This document shows positions 18,109-28,410 of a stretch of 64,000 nt of DNA, one piece after another. This stretch comes from Streptomyces sp. MUM 178J (GTDB lineage Bacteria; Actinomycetota; Actinomycetes; Streptomycetales; Streptomycetaceae), in NCBI RefSeq assembly GCF_022414575.1, contig NZ_JADWYQ010000034.1:1-64000 (forward strand), written 5' to 3'. Under the pieces are notes generated by a model that did no database searches, was not told where the DNA came from, and saw only the letters and a list, made by a program, of their open reading frames with translations. The stretch's first letter is position 1. Each line of letters begins with the position of its first letter. Made by a program: the position numbers and the translations under genes.

Positions 18109-19125
18109 CTACTTCCCGTGGGTCCCGTGCGACGTGCCGTTGCGGCTGTCGTACTCCTCGTACGCGTCGACGATACGGCCCACCAGCTTGTGCCGTACGA
18201 CGTCGTGCGAGGTGAGCCGGGAGAAGTGGACGTCGTCCACGCCGTCGAGGATCTCCTGGACCTGGCGCAGCCCGGACTTGGTGCCGCCGGGCAGGTCGAT
18301 CTGGGTGATGTCACCCGTGATCACGATCTTCGAGTCGAAGCCGAGCCTCGTCAGGAACATCTTCATCTGCTCGGGGTTCGTGTTCTGCGCCTCGTCCAGG
18401 ATGATGAACGCGTCATTGAGCGTCCTGCCGCGCATATAGGCCAGGGGCGCGACCTCGATGGTGCCCGCGGCCATCAGCCGGGGGATGGAGTCGGGGTCGA
18501 GCATGTCGTGCAGCGCGTCGTACAGCGGGCGCAGATACGGGTCGATCTTCTCGTAGAGCGTGCCGGGCAGGAAGCCGAGCCGCTCGCCCGCCTCGACCGC
18601 GGGCCTGGTCAGGATGATCCGGTTGACCTGCTTGGACTGCAGGGCCTGGACCGCCTTGGCCATGGCGAGATAGGTCTTCCCGGTACCCGCGGGGCCGATG
18701 CCGAAGACGACGGTGTGCTTGTCGATGGCGTCGACATAGCGCTTCTGGTTGAGCGTCTTGGGGCGGATGGTGCGGCCGCGGCTGGAGAGGATGTTCTGGG
18801 TGAGGACCTCGGAAGGGGTCTCCACCGCTGCTCCCCCGGTCTCGTCCTTGAGCATGGCGATGGACCGTTCCACGGCGTCCTCCGTCATCGGCTGCCCGGT
18901 GCGGAGCACGAGCATCATCTCGTCGAACAGGCGCTGGATCAGTGCGACTTCCGTGGGGTCGCCCACCGCGCTGATCTCATTGCCCCGTACATGGATGTCG
19001 GCGTGTGGGAAGGCGTCCTCGATCACGCGAAGCAGCGCGTCGCCCGAGCCGAGCACGGTCACCATCGGATGCTTGGCGGGTACGGTGAAGTGGGCTCGTA
19101 CCTGATCTGTGGGTGTCTGAGTCAT
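18109..19125 (-). CDS. phoH: PhoH-like ATPase
   Basis: 338 residues from ATG 19125 ([13 protein letters not shown]); the longer frame upstream is atypical in composition. P-loop [14 protein letters not shown], Walker [16 protein letters not shown], and the DNA/RNA-helicase-like motif [19 protein letters not shown]. Conserved partner of YbeY, thought to have a role in RNA metabolism; despite the name, phosphate regulation is not shown by this sequence. First gene of the operon with ybeY, corC and mmcQ. Confidence 0.94.
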   Translation of the reverse strand: MTQTPTDQVRAHFTVPAKHPMVTVLGSGDALLRVIEDAFPHADIHVRGNEISAVGDPTEVALIQRLFDEMMLVLRTGQPMTEDAVERSIAMLKDETGGAAVETPSEVLTQNILSSRGRTIRPKTLNQKRYVDAIDKHTVVFGIGPAGTGKTYLAMAKAVQALQSKQVNRIILTRPAVEAGERLGFLPGTLYEKIDPYLRPLYDALHDMLDPDSIPRLMAAGTIEVAPLAYMRGRTLNDAFIILDEAQNTNPEQMKMFLTRLGFDSKIVITGDITQIDLPGGTKSGLRQVQEILDGVDDVHFSRLTSHDVVRHKLVGRIVDAYEEYDSRNGTSHGTHGK

Positions 19126-19360
19126 GGGCCGGCTCTCTGGCCTGCGCATACCTCCTGTTGCAGGGTTCTCGCCTGTCGACAACCTCTGGAACTCCAAGCC
19201 TACGACGCCGCGCTGACAAGGCCGAGACCTTTTCCGCCCCCGGCGGCGGCGCATATGCCGGCGCCGCTGCGCTCGGACGGGCCGGTATGCGTCGACCGGT
19301 GTGCGCCGACCGCTACGCGCCGGCCCGAACGCTCAGGCCGGTGCGCTCGGACAGGTGCGC
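19126..19360. other. Intergenic region with short GC-rich repeats
   Basis: Contains the phoH promoter area and, at about 19270-19370, imperfect repeats of GTGCGCTCGGACAGG/GTGCGCTCAGGCCG-type units just past the stop of the PfkB kinase gene. They could form hairpins, but I could not define a single clear terminator. Confidence 0.3.
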
Positions 19361-20512
19361 TCAGGCCGAGCGGCGGAAGCCGATGGTCGGGACCGCCCGG
19401 CGCAGCGGCCAGGGCCGGGTGGGGGCCGGGAGCAGTGCCTGCAGAAAGGCGTAGCGGCGCAGCGCGGCCGGGTCCTGGTCGGGGACGTCCTGGACATGGC
19501 TCCACCAGGCCGCGATCTCGGACCATCCGGGTGCGGAGAGTGACCCGCCGAACTCCTGGACCGACAGGGCGGCGGTCAGCCCGGCGAAGGCGAGCCGGTC
19601 GGCGAGCGGCCAGCCCGCGAGGGTGCCGGTGACGAACCCGGCCACGAAGACGTCGCCCGCGCCGGTCGGATCCAGCGCCTCCACCGCGATGGCGGGGACC
19701 TGGGCGCACTCGCCGGTCGCGCCGTCCACGGCGTACGCGCCCTCGGAGCCGAGCGTGACCACGGCGACGGGGACCTGCTCGGTCAGGGCGTGCGCGGCCG
19801 CCAGAGGGCACTGGGTGCGGGTGTAGCGCATCGCCTCCTCCGCGTTGGGCAGGAACGCCTCGCAGTGTTCGAGGTCGGCGAGGTCGTCCGGGTCCCAGCG
19901 GCCGGTGTCGTCCCAGCCGACGTCTGCGAAGATCCGCGCCCCTTTGCGGGCGGCCTGGGCGATCCACTCGGCGCGCCCGGGGGCGAGCGAGGCGACCGCG
20001 GCGCGGGCGCGCGGCGGGCAGTCGGGGGCGGGCTCGGGGGGCGGGGCCTCATGGCCGTGGGAGACCATCGTGCGCTCCCCCTCGTACGCCATGGAGACGG
20101 TGACCGGGGAGTGCCAGCCGGGGACGGTGCGGGAGAGGGAGAGGTCGATGCCCTCGCCCTGCTCCAGGGCGTCCCAGCAGTACTCGCCGTAGTGGTCGTC
20201 GCCGAAGGCCGCGGCCAGCGAGGTGCGCAGTCCGAGGCGGGCGAGCGCGGTGGCCATGTTGGCGACGCCGCCGGGGCTGGAGCCCATGCCGCGCGCCCAG
20301 GACTCGGTGCCGCGCACGGGTGCGCTGTCCAGACCGGTGAAGATGATGTCCAGGAAGACATTGCCGGTGAGGTACACGTCCCAGGCCGGGTCGTCGGGCG
20401 TCCGCAGGGCGGCCAGCGGGTCCAGGCAGCCTGGGCGCCCCACGGGTGTCAGATGCCCCGTCCTCCTGGGATCCGCCCGGTCTCCCGGCTGCTCTCCGTG
20501 GTGAGTGGTCAC
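19361..20512 (-). CDS. PfkB-family carbohydrate kinase
   Basis: 383 residues; GTG start at 20512. N-terminal signature YLTGNVFLDIIFTGL and GMGSSPGGVANMATALARLGL; C-terminal signature DPTGAGDVFVAGFVTG with the catalytic Asp. Ribokinase fold, ATP-dependent phosphorylation of a sugar or nucleoside. The substrate cannot be read from the sequence. The first ~35 residues are a hydrophilic extension. Stands alone between phoH and rnz. Confidence 0.88.
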   Translation of the reverse strand: MTTHHGEQPGDRADPRRTGHLTPVGRPGCLDPLAALRTPDDPAWDVYLTGNVFLDIIFTGLDSAPVRGTESWARGMGSSPGGVANMATALARLGLRTSLAAAFGDDHYGEYCWDALEQGEGIDLSLSRTVPGWHSPVTVSMAYEGERTMVSHGHEAPPPEPAPDCPPRARAAVASLAPGRAEWIAQAARKGARIFADVGWDDTGRWDPDDLADLEHCEAFLPNAEEAMRYTRTQCPLAAAHALTEQVPVAVVTLGSEGAYAVDGATGECAQVPAIAVEALDPTGAGDVFVAGFVTGTLAGWPLADRLAFAGLTAALSVQEFGGSLSAPGWSEIAAWWSHVQDVPDQDPAALRRYAFLQALLPAPTRPWPLRRAVPTIGFRRSA

Positions 20513-20620
20513 CGTACGCGCTCCAGAAACGTGGTGCAGATCAGGCCAGTGTGCCCGATCGGGGCCCCTGCGGTCCTGTGATGTCCCGGATGCGCGGCAC
20601 GGGCGGCCGGCGGGGCGGCC

Positions 20621-21526
20621 TCAGACCCGCTTGGGCACGGGGATGCGCGTCAGATCCCTCGCCACGGTCAGCTCGCCGTCGAACCCCGCGGCGCGGGCCT
20701 GGCTGGCGAACTCCTCGGGGTCGCTGTAGCGCTGTGAGAAGTGGGTGAGCACGAGATGGCGCACGCGTGCGTCCCGGGCGGCAGCGGCGGCCTGTCCGGC
20801 TGTCAGATGGCCGTGCTCCGCGGCCAGTCGCACATCCTCGTCGAGGAACGTCGACTCGATGACGAGCATGTCGCAGCCCTCCGCGAGGGCGTGGACGCCG
20901 TCGCACAGCCGGGTGTCCATGACGAAGGCGAACCGCTGGCCCCTGCGGACCTCGCTGACGTCGTCCAGGGTGACGCCCCGCAGCTCCCCTTCACGCTGGA
21001 GCCGTCCCACCTCCGGGCCCGCGATGCCGTGCTCCGCGAGCCTCTCGGGAAGCATCCGGCGGCCGTCGGGCTCGACGAGCTTGTACCCGTACGACTCCAC
21101 GGGGTGGGAGAGCCTGCGCGCCTCGAGGCTGTACGGGGCGGTGGCGACGAGCACCCCGTCGGCGGCGACGGGGGCCTGGCTCAGCCGCACGGTCTCGCGG
21201 TAGGCGGTGGCGTACCGCAGCCGGTCGAAGAAGCGCTGTCCGCTCGCCGGGTAGTGGGCGGCGACCTCGTGGGGGACGCGGTCGAGGTTGATGCGCTGGA
21301 TGACGCCGGCGAGGCCGAGGGAGTGGTCGCCGTGGAAGTGCGTGACGCAGATCCGGTTGATGTCGTGCGCGGCGACCCCGGCCCGCAGCATCTGGCGCTG
21401 AGTGCCCTCGCCGGGGTCGAAGAGGATGCCTTCGCCGTCCCAGCGGAGCAGATAGCCGTTGTGGTTGCGGTGGCGGGTGGGCACCTGGCTGGCGGTGCCC
21501 AGGACGACCAGTTCTCGTACGGACAA
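20621..21526 (-). CDS. rnz: Ribonuclease Z
   Basis: 301 residues; 3' maturation of tRNA. Metallo-beta-lactamase motif THFHGDH (62-68) with downstream ligands in [10 protein letters not shown] and [11 protein letters not shown]-terminus [23 protein letters not shown] is characteristic. The start is read as TTG at 21526, since the conserved protein begins with SVRELVVLG and there is no ATG/GTG nearby; the frame is open much further upstream but that part has no similarity. Follows the HIT gene on the same strand by 58 bp. Confidence 0.93.
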   Translation of the reverse strand: MSVRELVVLGTASQVPTRHRNHNGYLLRWDGEGILFDPGEGTQRQMLRAGVAAHDINRICVTHFHGDHSLGLAGVIQRINLDRVPHEVAAHYPASGQRFFDRLRYATAYRETVRLSQAPVAADGVLVATAPYSLEARRLSHPVESYGYKLVEPDGRRMLPERLAEHGIAGPEVGRLQREGELRGVTLDDVSEVRRGQRFAFVMDTRLCDGVHALAEGCDMLVIESTFLDEDVRLAAEHGHLTAGQAAAAARDARVRHLVLTHFSQRYSDPEEFASQARAAGFDGELTVARDLTRIPVPKRV

Positions 21527-21584
21527 TGCGGGTGATCTCGTCTTTCCGTGGTCCGTTGTCCGGGGTCCGGCTTCCGATGGTCCG

Positions 21585-21944
21585 TTACCCGGGGGGCCAT
21601 TCGAGGCCCCGGCCGCCGAGGAGGTGGGCGTGCGCGTGGAACACGGTCTGGCCCGCGCCGCTGCCGGTGTTGAAGACGATCCGGTAGCCGACGCCGTCGA
21701 CCTTCTCCTCCGCGGCCACCTCGCCGGCCTCACGCAGCAGGTCGGCGGCGAGCTGCGGCGCGGCGGAGGCGAGAGACGCGGCGTCGGCGTAATGCGCCTT
21801 GGGGATGACGAGGATGTGGGTGGGGGCCTGCGGGTTGATGTCGCGGAAGGCGACGATCGTCTCGGTGTCCTTGACGATGGTGGCGGGCACCTCCCCCGCG
21901 ACGATCTTGCAGAACAGGCAGTCCGCCTGCGGCTCTCCCGCCAT
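21585..21944 (-). CDS. HIT-family nucleotide hydrolase (HINT-like)
   Basis: 119 residues from ATG 21944. Histidine triad [12 protein letters not shown] (H103, H105, H107). N-terminal zinc-type motif [12 protein letters not shown] has only the CxxC half. Hydrolyses phosphoramidate or adenosine-type bonds; the physiological substrate in bacteria is unclear. The upstream GAGGACC region is a plausible ribosome site. Probably co-transcribed with rnz. Confidence 0.94.
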   Translation of the reverse strand: MAGEPQADCLFCKIVAGEVPATIVKDTETIVAFRDINPQAPTHILVIPKAHYADAASLASAAPQLAADLLREAGEVAAEEKVDGVGYRIVFNTGSGAGQTVFHAHAHLLGGRGLEWPPG

Positions 21945-22323
21945 GGTCGGGGTCCTCCTCGCGTAGGTCTTCGGCACATGCGGTCTGTGGCACGTGCATC
22001 GTATCGGGCGGCGGTCGGCGGTCTGCGCCGTGCCGTTTCCGGCCGCTCCGCGGCCCAGTGGTGCACCTTCGTCTCCGCACCGGCACCGACGCCGGCTTCG
22101 GTGCTCCCCTCCAGTGGCCACAGGCCGCTCTGCGGCCCAGGTGCAGACCGGTTGCCCGCACGGCACAACGCCGAGGCTGCGGCAGGGAAACGCCGCTGCG
22201 GGACCCGGAGACAAGTTCTGCGGGGAGGTGGCGACGCGAAGCTGCCGCCGTACGGGCGCGGGCCAGAAGCCCCGTGTATCGCCTCCCCTGGAGGGGTGGG
22301 GGCCGAAGCCCCAGGGGTCACGG
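21945..22323. other. Intergenic region with duplicated hairpin motifs
   Basis: 379 bp without a credible gene. Two related segments read GGCCGCTCCGCGGCCCAG-TGGTGCAC (from 22041) and GGCCGCTCTGCGGCCCAGGTGCAGAC (from 22123). Each starts with a small palindrome and continues into similar sequence, so this looks like a diverged intergenic repeat of the kind scattered in Streptomyces genomes. A GC-rich fold with CCCCTGGAGGGG and CCCCAGGGG at about 22283-22318 may terminate the large protease gene. Confidence 0.4.
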
Positions 22324-25300
22324 CTACGGCAGAGGCGGGAGCTCCGGCGGGGTCTTGGACGGGTGGTCGGCGAGGGCCGCGAGGGCCATGCGGACGGCCT
22401 CGTCCAACTGGGGGTCGCGGCCCGCCGCGTAGTCCTGCGGGGCGGTGACGACCTCGACGTCCGGGTCGACGCCGTGGTTCTCCACGCCCCACCCGTAACC
22501 CTCCAGCCAGAAGGCGTACTTGGGCTGGGTGACCAGCGTGCCGTCCACCAGGCTGTAGCGGCTGTCGATGCCGATGACACCGCCCCAGGTGCGCACCCCG
22601 ACGACGGGGCCGATGCCGAGCGCCTTGATCGCCGCGTTGACGATGTCGCCGTCGGAGCCGGAGAACTCGTTGGCGACGGCCACGACGGGCCCGCGCGGCG
22701 CGTCCTGTGGATAGCTGAAGGGACGCATGCCGCGCGGCGCGTCCCAGCCGACCACACGGCGGGCGAGCTTCTCGACGACGAGCTGGGAGGTGTGGCCGCC
22801 GCGGTTCTCCCGCACGTCGACGATCAGCCCCTCCCGCGCGACCTCGACCCGCAGGTCGCGGTGGATCTGCGCCCACCCGGGAGCCTGCATGTCCGGCACG
22901 TGCAGATAGCCGAGCCGGCCGCCGGACTTCTCGTGCACATAGGCCCGACGGTCGGCCACCCAGGCGTGGTACCGGAGCGGTTCCTCGTCGGCGAGCGGCA
23001 CCACGACGGCGTGCCGCAGTTCGCCGCCGTCGGCCGGGGAGAGGGTGAGCTCCACCGGTTTGCCCGCGGAGCCGACGAGCAGCGGCCCAGGCCCGGCGGT
23101 GCGGTCGACCGGAACGCCGTCCACCGCGACGATCGCGTCCCCCGTCCGCACGGCGACGCCCGGCGCGGCGAGGGGCGAGTGCGCGTGCGGGTCGGACGTC
23201 TCGGACGGCAGGACCCGGTCAACGCGCCAGAGCCCGTCCTCCCCGCGGGAGACGTCCGCGCCGAGGAGACCCTGTCTGCCGGTTCTGTCCCCGCCCCACA
23301 CACGCGGGGTGACATACGCGTGGGAGGTGCCCAGTTCGCCCTGCACCTCCCACAGGACGTCGATCAGGTCATCGTGGGTGGCGATGCGCCCCAGGAGGGG
23401 CCGGTAGCGGGCCAGTACGCCGTCCCAGTCGACCCCGCCCAGGTCGGCGCGCCAGAAGTTGTCTCGCATCAGCCGTCCGGCCTCGTCGTACATCTGCCGC
23501 CATTCGGCGGGCGGGTCGACCGTGCCGCGCACCCTGGCCAGATCGACGGTGACGTGCGTGTCTCCGTCCTCCTCGCGTGCGGCCCTGCGGTCGCTGGGGA
23601 CGACCTTGAGCTTGCCGTCAGTGTGCAGCAGCACCCGTCTGCCGTCGCCGCTGACGTGGAAGTGCGAGGCGTCGGAGGCCAGTTCCTCGACGTCCCGCCT
23701 GACGAGGTCGTACCGCTCCAGCACGGTGTCCGGCCCCGGGTCGTCGGGGGTGGCGCGGGTCGCGCCGAGGACTCCGCGCAGCGGGTGGCGCAGCCACAGC
23801 AGCCCGTCCTTGGCGGCGCGCAGGGTCGAATAGCGGGCGGCTTCGACGGGGAACGGCACGATGCGGTCGGCGAGTTGGTCGAGGTCGATGCGGGTGACGG
23901 CGGGCGCGGAGGCGGCGGCGCGGGCTTCGCCGTCGTCCGGCCCGTCGCCTCGGCCCGCTCCCGCCTCCGGAACGTCGGCGTTCGCCGCTGCCTTCGCCGT
24001 TGTCGCTGCTTTGTCGGGGGCGTCGCCGTCGAAGGCGCGGCCGTGCCTTTGCGGCCCGAACGGGGAGGGGGTGGCCGCGGCCAGCGTGATCAGGTGCGGG
24101 CGGCAGCCGCCGACGAAGGCGAGGTCGAAGACGTGTGTGTCGTAGACGGGGTCGAAGGCCCGTTCCGACAGGAAGGCGAGGTGCTTGCCGTCGAGGGTGA
24201 AGGCCGGCTGGAAGTCGGCGAAGCGCAGTGGCGTCGCCTGGCAGACGCTCAGATCCGCGGTGTTGGCGAGTTTGATCTGGCGCAGCGGGGACGGCCCGGG
24301 GTGCGACCAGGCCAGCCAGGCGGAGTCCGGTGAGAACGCCAGCCCGTTGGCCTCCCCGTGCTCGCTGCGGTCGACTTCGCGCAGCTCGCCCGTCTCGCGC
24401 TCCACGAGCAGCACACGACCGTCGTGGGAGGCGACGGCGGCGTGGCGGCCGTCGGGCGACACGGCCAGGCTCAGTACGCGGCCGAGGCGGCCCGCCGCGA
24501 GTCTCCGCGGCGTCGCACCGGGCGCCACGCCGGTCGCCGGGGCGAATTCGAGGGCGTCCTCGCCCTCGGCGTCGGTCACCCAGACGACGTGCTCGTCGCC
24601 GCCCGCCCGGAAGGTGCGCGGCAGTCTGCCCCGTACGCCGGGCCGGGCGGCGAGCGCCCGCGCCGGGCCCTCGCGGTGGGTGACCCAGTGGATGCCGCCG
24701 CGGATCTCCACGGCGCTGCCCCGGCCGGTGTGGTCGGGGACGGCCGCGCCGACGTGGTGCTCCGCGCGGATGGGCCGGGGACGCAGATCGGTGCGCTGGC
24801 CGCCGAGCCGGACGGCGATCCGGGACGGCTCGGCACCGGGGCCGTCGGAGCCGTCGACGTCGTCGGAGGCGTCGAGACCGTCGAGCAGCCACAGTTCACC
24901 GGCCGCGCAGTACACGACGCGGCGGCCGTCCGCGGCGGCATGACGGGCGTAGTGGCCGCCCAGAGGGGTGTGGCGGCGCAGCTGCGATGCGTCGGGCAGT
25001 GAGGAGTACAGGGCTCCGACGCCTTCGTGGTCGGAGAGGAAGGCGATGCGGTCGCCGGCCCAGAGGGGGTACTCGATGTTGCCGTCGAGCTGCTCGTGTA
25101 CGCGCGCGTACGTCATGTCTTCATCGCCGTCCGGCGGTTGCTGCAGCCAGAGTTTGCCGGCGGTTCCGCCCCGGTAGCGCTTCCAGTAGGCGGCCTCCCG
25201 GCCCATCGTGACCGACAGCAGCAGCGTCCGCGGCCCGTACGCCACATCGCCGACGGGCCCGTACGGCAGCGTCTGAGCCGGCCCGCCGTCGAGCGGCACC

Positions 25301-25656
25301 GCCCGTGCCCAGCTGCGGCGCAGGGACGCCTGCCCGTGGGTGCTGACCGCGAGGACGCGACCGTCGGGGGTCCAGCCGCGGACGGAGGTCTTCCAACTTC
25401 CCCAGTACGTCAGCCGGGTGGAGGGGCCGCCGTCCAGCGGGGCCACATGCACCTCGGGGGCGCCGTCGCGGTAGGAGGTCCACGCGACATGCCTGCCGTC
25501 GGGCGAGATCCTGGGGTGGTTCACGGGCATGTTGTCGGCGCTGACGCGCCATGCGCGGCCGCCGTCGAGCGGCGCCGCCCAGACGTCGTCCTCCGCGGTG
25601 AAGACGACCAACTCGCCGTGGAGGTGCGGGTACCGGAGGTAGCCAGGGTGCGTCAC
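22324..25656 (-). CDS. Tricorn-type S41 peptidase
   Basis: 1110 residues, close to archaeal tricorn. The N-terminal ~680 residues are beta-propeller repeats with TolB/PD40 motifs ([55 protein letters not shown]). A C1 helical region follows ([25 protein letters not shown]), then a PDZ segment ([23 protein letters not shown]) and the S41 core: catalytic His in [10 protein letters not shown] (~residue 777) and Ser in [12 protein letters not shown] (~998). No signal peptide, so cytoplasmic. Expected to trim peptides released by the proteasome. A low-complexity Ala-rich insertion at ~550-580 ([17 protein letters not shown]) is unusual. Monocistronic. Confidence 0.93.
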   Translation of the reverse strand: MTHPGYLRYPHLHGELVVFTAEDDVWAAPLDGGRAWRVSADNMPVNHPRISPDGRHVAWTSYRDGAPEVHVAPLDGGPSTRLTYWGSWKTSVRGWTPDGRVLAVSTHGQASLRRSWARAVPLDGGPAQTLPYGPVGDVAYGPRTLLLSVTMGREAAYWKRYRGGTAGKLWLQQPPDGDEDMTYARVHEQLDGNIEYPLWAGDRIAFLSDHEGVGALYSSLPDASQLRRHTPLGGHYARHAAADGRRVVYCAAGELWLLDGLDASDDVDGSDGPGAEPSRIAVRLGGQRTDLRPRPIRAEHHVGAAVPDHTGRGSAVEIRGGIHWVTHREGPARALAARPGVRGRLPRTFRAGGDEHVVWVTDAEGEDALEFAPATGVAPGATPRRLAAGRLGRVLSLAVSPDGRHAAVASHDGRVLLVERETGELREVDRSEHGEANGLAFSPDSAWLAWSHPGPSPLRQIKLANTADLSVCQATPLRFADFQPAFTLDGKHLAFLSERAFDPVYDTHVFDLAFVGGCRPHLITLAAATPSPFGPQRHGRAFDGDAPDKAATTAKAAANADVPEAGAGRGDGPDDGEARAAASAPAVTRIDLDQLADRIVPFPVEAARYSTLRAAKDGLLWLRHPLRGVLGATRATPDDPGPDTVLERYDLVRRDVEELASDASHFHVSGDGRRVLLHTDGKLKVVPSDRRAAREEDGDTHVTVDLARVRGTVDPPAEWRQMYDEAGRLMRDNFWRADLGGVDWDGVLARYRPLLGRIATHDDLIDVLWEVQGELGTSHAYVTPRVWGGDRTGRQGLLGADVSRGEDGLWRVDRVLPSETSDPHAHSPLAAPGVAVRTGDAIVAVDGVPVDRTAGPGPLLVGSAGKPVELTLSPADGGELRHAVVVPLADEEPLRYHAWVADRRAYVHEKSGGRLGYLHVPDMQAPGWAQIHRDLRVEVAREGLIVDVRENRGGHTSQLVVEKLARRVVGWDAPRGMRPFSYPQDAPRGPVVAVANEFSGSDGDIVNAAIKALGIGPVVGVRTWGGVIGIDSRYSLVDGTLVTQPKYAFWLEGYGWGVENHGVDPDVEVVTAPQDYAAGRDPQLDEAVRMALAALADHPSKTPPELPPLP

Positions 25657-25688
25657 AGGGTCACCCTAGGCATGCGAGGGCCGCGCGG

Positions 25689-26318
25689 TCAGGCGTTTGG
25701 ATCACTTGGCCGGGGATCGCCGACGGGGGTGGGCGTGGGAGGGGTCTTCGGGGCGACGGTCACGGTGACCGTGACGGCAGGCGTCGGGGGCGGCTCGGGG
25801 GGCGCGGTCGGAGCGGGGGTCACGGTGGCGGTGACGGTGGACGGGGGGCGCGTCGGCCAGGGGCTCTCCGTCGGCGGCGGGGTCACCGTGGCCGTGGCCG
25901 TCGGCTGTGCCCCGCAGTCGCCGAGCATGGTGGCCTCGAAGACGGTCTTGCGGCCCACCTTGGCCGTCAGTTCGCCGTGGACGCACCGCCCCTCGATCTC
26001 ACGCGTCACCTTTCCCGTGATGGTGATCCGCTGTCCGGAACCGGTCTCGCCTCGGCAGTCGACGGTCACCGGCGCGGGAGGGGACGACGAGGGGGCGACG
26101 CTGCCGATGATGCCGGGGGCCGCCTTGCCCGTGCAGCTCAGCCAGCGCACGTCGAAGCGGAGTCGCTCCAGAGTGCTGGTCGCGGTTCTGTCGGTGGTGA
26201 CGGCCGCGGCGACGGCGCTCAACCCGCCGGAGGCGCCCGGCTCGCACCCCGTCGCGGCGATCCCGGCCACCGCCGCGGCGACGGCGATCGTGACGCGTCG
26301 TCGTCTCGAGGACACCAT
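25689..26318 (-). CDS. Lipoprotein with Pro/Thr/Val-rich C-terminus
   Basis: 209 residues. Lipoprotein-type signal (VTIAVAAAVAGIAATGCEP), predicting acylation at Cys25. Central domain ~40-135 with three cysteines (LSCTG, VDCRG, GRCVHG) plus a fourth in LGDCGA, suggesting two disulfides. The last ~75 residues are a PTV repeat tail (ATATVTPPPTESP, TVTATVTPAPT), likely a wall-spanning stalk or glycosylated segment. No family recognised. Sits alone 32 bp after the tricorn start region, same strand. Confidence 0.75.
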   Translation of the reverse strand: MVSSRRRRVTIAVAAAVAGIAATGCEPGASGGLSAVAAAVTTDRTATSTLERLRFDVRWLSCTGKAAPGIIGSVAPSSSPPAPVTVDCRGETGSGQRITITGKVTREIEGRCVHGELTAKVGRKTVFEATMLGDCGAQPTATATVTPPPTESPWPTRPPSTVTATVTPAPTAPPEPPPTPAVTVTVTVAPKTPPTPTPVGDPRPSDPNA

Positions 26319-26432
26319 GTAGGGCAGGGTGCCAGCTGCCGGAGTACGAGGAAAGCAGCCTTCGCGCCGTGTCCGGTCCCCGTGAGGAAGGCGCGGGCAC
26401 GGCGCGCGGAGCCCGTCGAGGGCGCGCGCTGT

Positions 26433-27176
26433 TCAGGACCAGCGGCCCGTACGGCCGAGCAGCAGCGCCGTGGCGGCCGTTCCCGCCGTCGAGGTGCGCA
26501 GGACGGTGCGGCCCAGGCGGTACGGCTTCGCTCCTGCTTCGGCGAACAGGGCCAACTCCTCGGGGGAGACGCCCCCTTCGGGACCGACGACGAGCACGAT
26601 CGAGCCCTCGGCGGGCAGTTCGGCAGCGGCCAGCGGCTGGGCGCCCTCCTCGTGGAGGACGGCCGCGAAGTCCGCTGCGGCGAGCAGCACCGCGACCTGC
26701 TTGGTGCCCGCGGCGTCCGCGACATCGGGGAAGCGGAGCCTGCGCGACTGCTTGCCCGCCTCGCGGGCGGCACTGCGCCACTTGGCCAGGGACTTGACGC
26801 CGCGGTCGCCCTTCCACTGTGTGATGCAGCGGGCCGCCGCCCAGGGCACGATCGCGTCCACGCCGGTCTCCGTCATGGTCTCGACGGCGAGTTCGCCCCG
26901 GTCCCCTTTGGGGAGGGCCTGGACGACGGTGATGCGGGGCGCGGGCTCGGGCTCCTCGGGGAACTCGACGGGCTCCACGACCAGCCGGTCCTTGCCCTCG
27001 GTCCGCAGGACCCGCCCGGCGGCGCCGTGGCCCCTGCCGTCCGTGAGCACGACATCCTCGCCCGGCTTGAGCCGTTTGACGGAGACGGCGTGGCGCCCCT
27101 CGGGGCCGTCGAGGGTGAGGACCGAGCCCGGTCCCACCCCGTGGAGGGACTCCACGACAAAGACGGGCGCGGTCAT
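26433..27176 (-). CDS. rsmE: 16S rRNA m3U1498 methyltransferase
   Basis: 247 residues. N-terminal PUA-like part (LDGPEGRHAVSVKRLKPGEDVVLTDGRG) and a C-terminal SPOUT knot with SIVLVVGPEGGVSPEELALFAEAG and YRLGRTVLRTSTAGTAATALLLGR, the SAM-binding signatures of RsmE. Acts on the assembled 30S subunit. Start ATG 27176 overlaps the stop of the nitronate monooxygenase gene (ATGA), so the two are translated together. Confidence 0.95.
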   Translation of the reverse strand: MTAPVFVVESLHGVGPGSVLTLDGPEGRHAVSVKRLKPGEDVVLTDGRGHGAAGRVLRTEGKDRLVVEPVEFPEEPEPAPRITVVQALPKGDRGELAVETMTETGVDAIVPWAAARCITQWKGDRGVKSLAKWRSAAREAGKQSRRLRFPDVADAAGTKQVAVLLAAADFAAVLHEEGAQPLAAAELPAEGSIVLVVGPEGGVSPEELALFAEAGAKPYRLGRTVLRTSTAGTAATALLLGRTGRWS

Positions 27177-28276
27177 CGCGACACACTCCCGGAGCTCCCG
27201 CTGCCGGCGGCGCCGGGCTCAAGACCGGCCCGGGCCGCCTCCGCCTCGGCGGCCAGCACGGCGACGAGTTCTCCCGCGGGCAGGGCCCGGGCCAGTCGGT
27301 GCCCCTGCCCTGCCCACAGGGCCATGCCCTGGGGGTCGCCCGCCTTGGCGGCGGCCTTGCGCAGCCCACTGGTCAGATGGTGGATCTGCGGATAGGCGGC
27401 GGGGGCGTACGGTCCGTGCTCCCGCATGAACCGGTTGACCAGGCCGCGGGCCGGCCGTCCGGAGAACGCCCTGGTCGACTCGGTGCGGGCGAAAAGCGGA
27501 TCGGTCATGGCCTGCTTGTGGAGCGCATGGGCCCCGGACTCGGGGCAGACGAGGAAAGCCGTGCCCAGCTGTGCGGCGCTCGCGCCCGCGGCGAGGACGG
27601 CGGCGACCTGGCCGCCGCGCATCAGCCCGCCGGCGGCGACGATCGGCAGCCGTACGGTCTCGCGGACCAATGCGATCAGTGAGAGCAGTCCGAGACCCGA
27701 CCCGTCGGCGTCCGGGTCGTCCCGGTGGGAGCCCTGATGCCCGCCCGCCTCGATGCCCTGCACGCACACGGCGGCCGCGCCCGACTCCTCGGCGGCCAGC
27801 GCCTCCTCCGAGGTGGTCGCGGTGACCACGGTGACCGTGCCGACCTTCGCGAACGCCTCCAGCACCGCAGGGGTCGGGCAGCCGAAGGTGAACGACACGA
27901 CGGCGACGGGATCGTCGAGGAGTACGGCCAGCTTGGCCTCGTACCCGTCGTCCGCGCCGCTGTCGGGGTCGCCGAGCTCCGTCTCGTACCAGGCGGACTC
28001 CCCGGCCAGCTGCTGGCGGTAGACGTCGACGGCGGCGGTGTCGGCGGCCCCGGGCTGCGGCAAGAAGAGATTCACCCCGAAGGGGTGGCCCGTGAGCGCG
28101 CGGAGCCGTTTCACCTCCTGGTACATGCCGTCCGCCGTCTTGTACCCGGCCGCGAGGAACCCCAGCCCGCCCGCCTCGGCCACGGCGGCGGCGAGCTGGG
28201 GACACGATGCGCCGCCGGCCATGGGGGCCTGCACGATCGGAAGCCGGCAGAGGTCGGTCAGTGCGGTGGACGACAT
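27173..28276 (-). CDS. Nitronate monooxygenase-like FMN enzyme
   Basis: 367 residues from ATG 28276 (MSSTALTD; three codons earlier is an alternative). FMN-barrel of the NMO/2-nitropropane dioxygenase family: LPIVQAPMAGGASCPQLAAAVAEAGGLGFLAAGY at the start, then VCVQGIEAGGHQGSH and LPIVAAGGLMRGGQVAAVLAAGASAAQLGTAF, holding flavin-phosphate glycines and the catalytic His area. Oxidises alkyl nitronates such as propionate-3-nitronate. ATGA overlap with rsmE downstream. Confidence 0.9.
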   Translation of the reverse strand: MSSTALTDLCRLPIVQAPMAGGASCPQLAAAVAEAGGLGFLAAGYKTADGMYQEVKRLRALTGHPFGVNLFLPQPGAADTAAVDVYRQQLAGESAWYETELGDPDSGADDGYEAKLAVLLDDPVAVVSFTFGCPTPAVLEAFAKVGTVTVVTATTSEEALAAEESGAAAVCVQGIEAGGHQGSHRDDPDADGSGLGLLSLIALVRETVRLPIVAAGGLMRGGQVAAVLAAGASAAQLGTAFLVCPESGAHALHKQAMTDPLFARTESTRAFSGRPARGLVNRFMREHGPYAPAAYPQIHHLTSGLRKAAAKAGDPQGMALWAGQGHRLARALPAGELVAVLAAEAEAARAGLEPGAAGSGSSGSVSR

Positions 28277-28410
28277 GCCCTGCATCGTGCCACGTCCCGC
28301 TCTGCGCCGGGGCTCCGCCCCAGGACCCCGTTTCCGGCCGGTGGCTCCGCTCCCGGACCCCGCACGGCCGAAGGCCGTACCGGCGGTCCGAGGCTTGGGG
28401 GGCCTGCCCT

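Noticed and set aside
17710..19632. 640-residue plus-strand frame over ybeY and phoH
   Set aside because: Shadow of two well-identified minus-strand genes.
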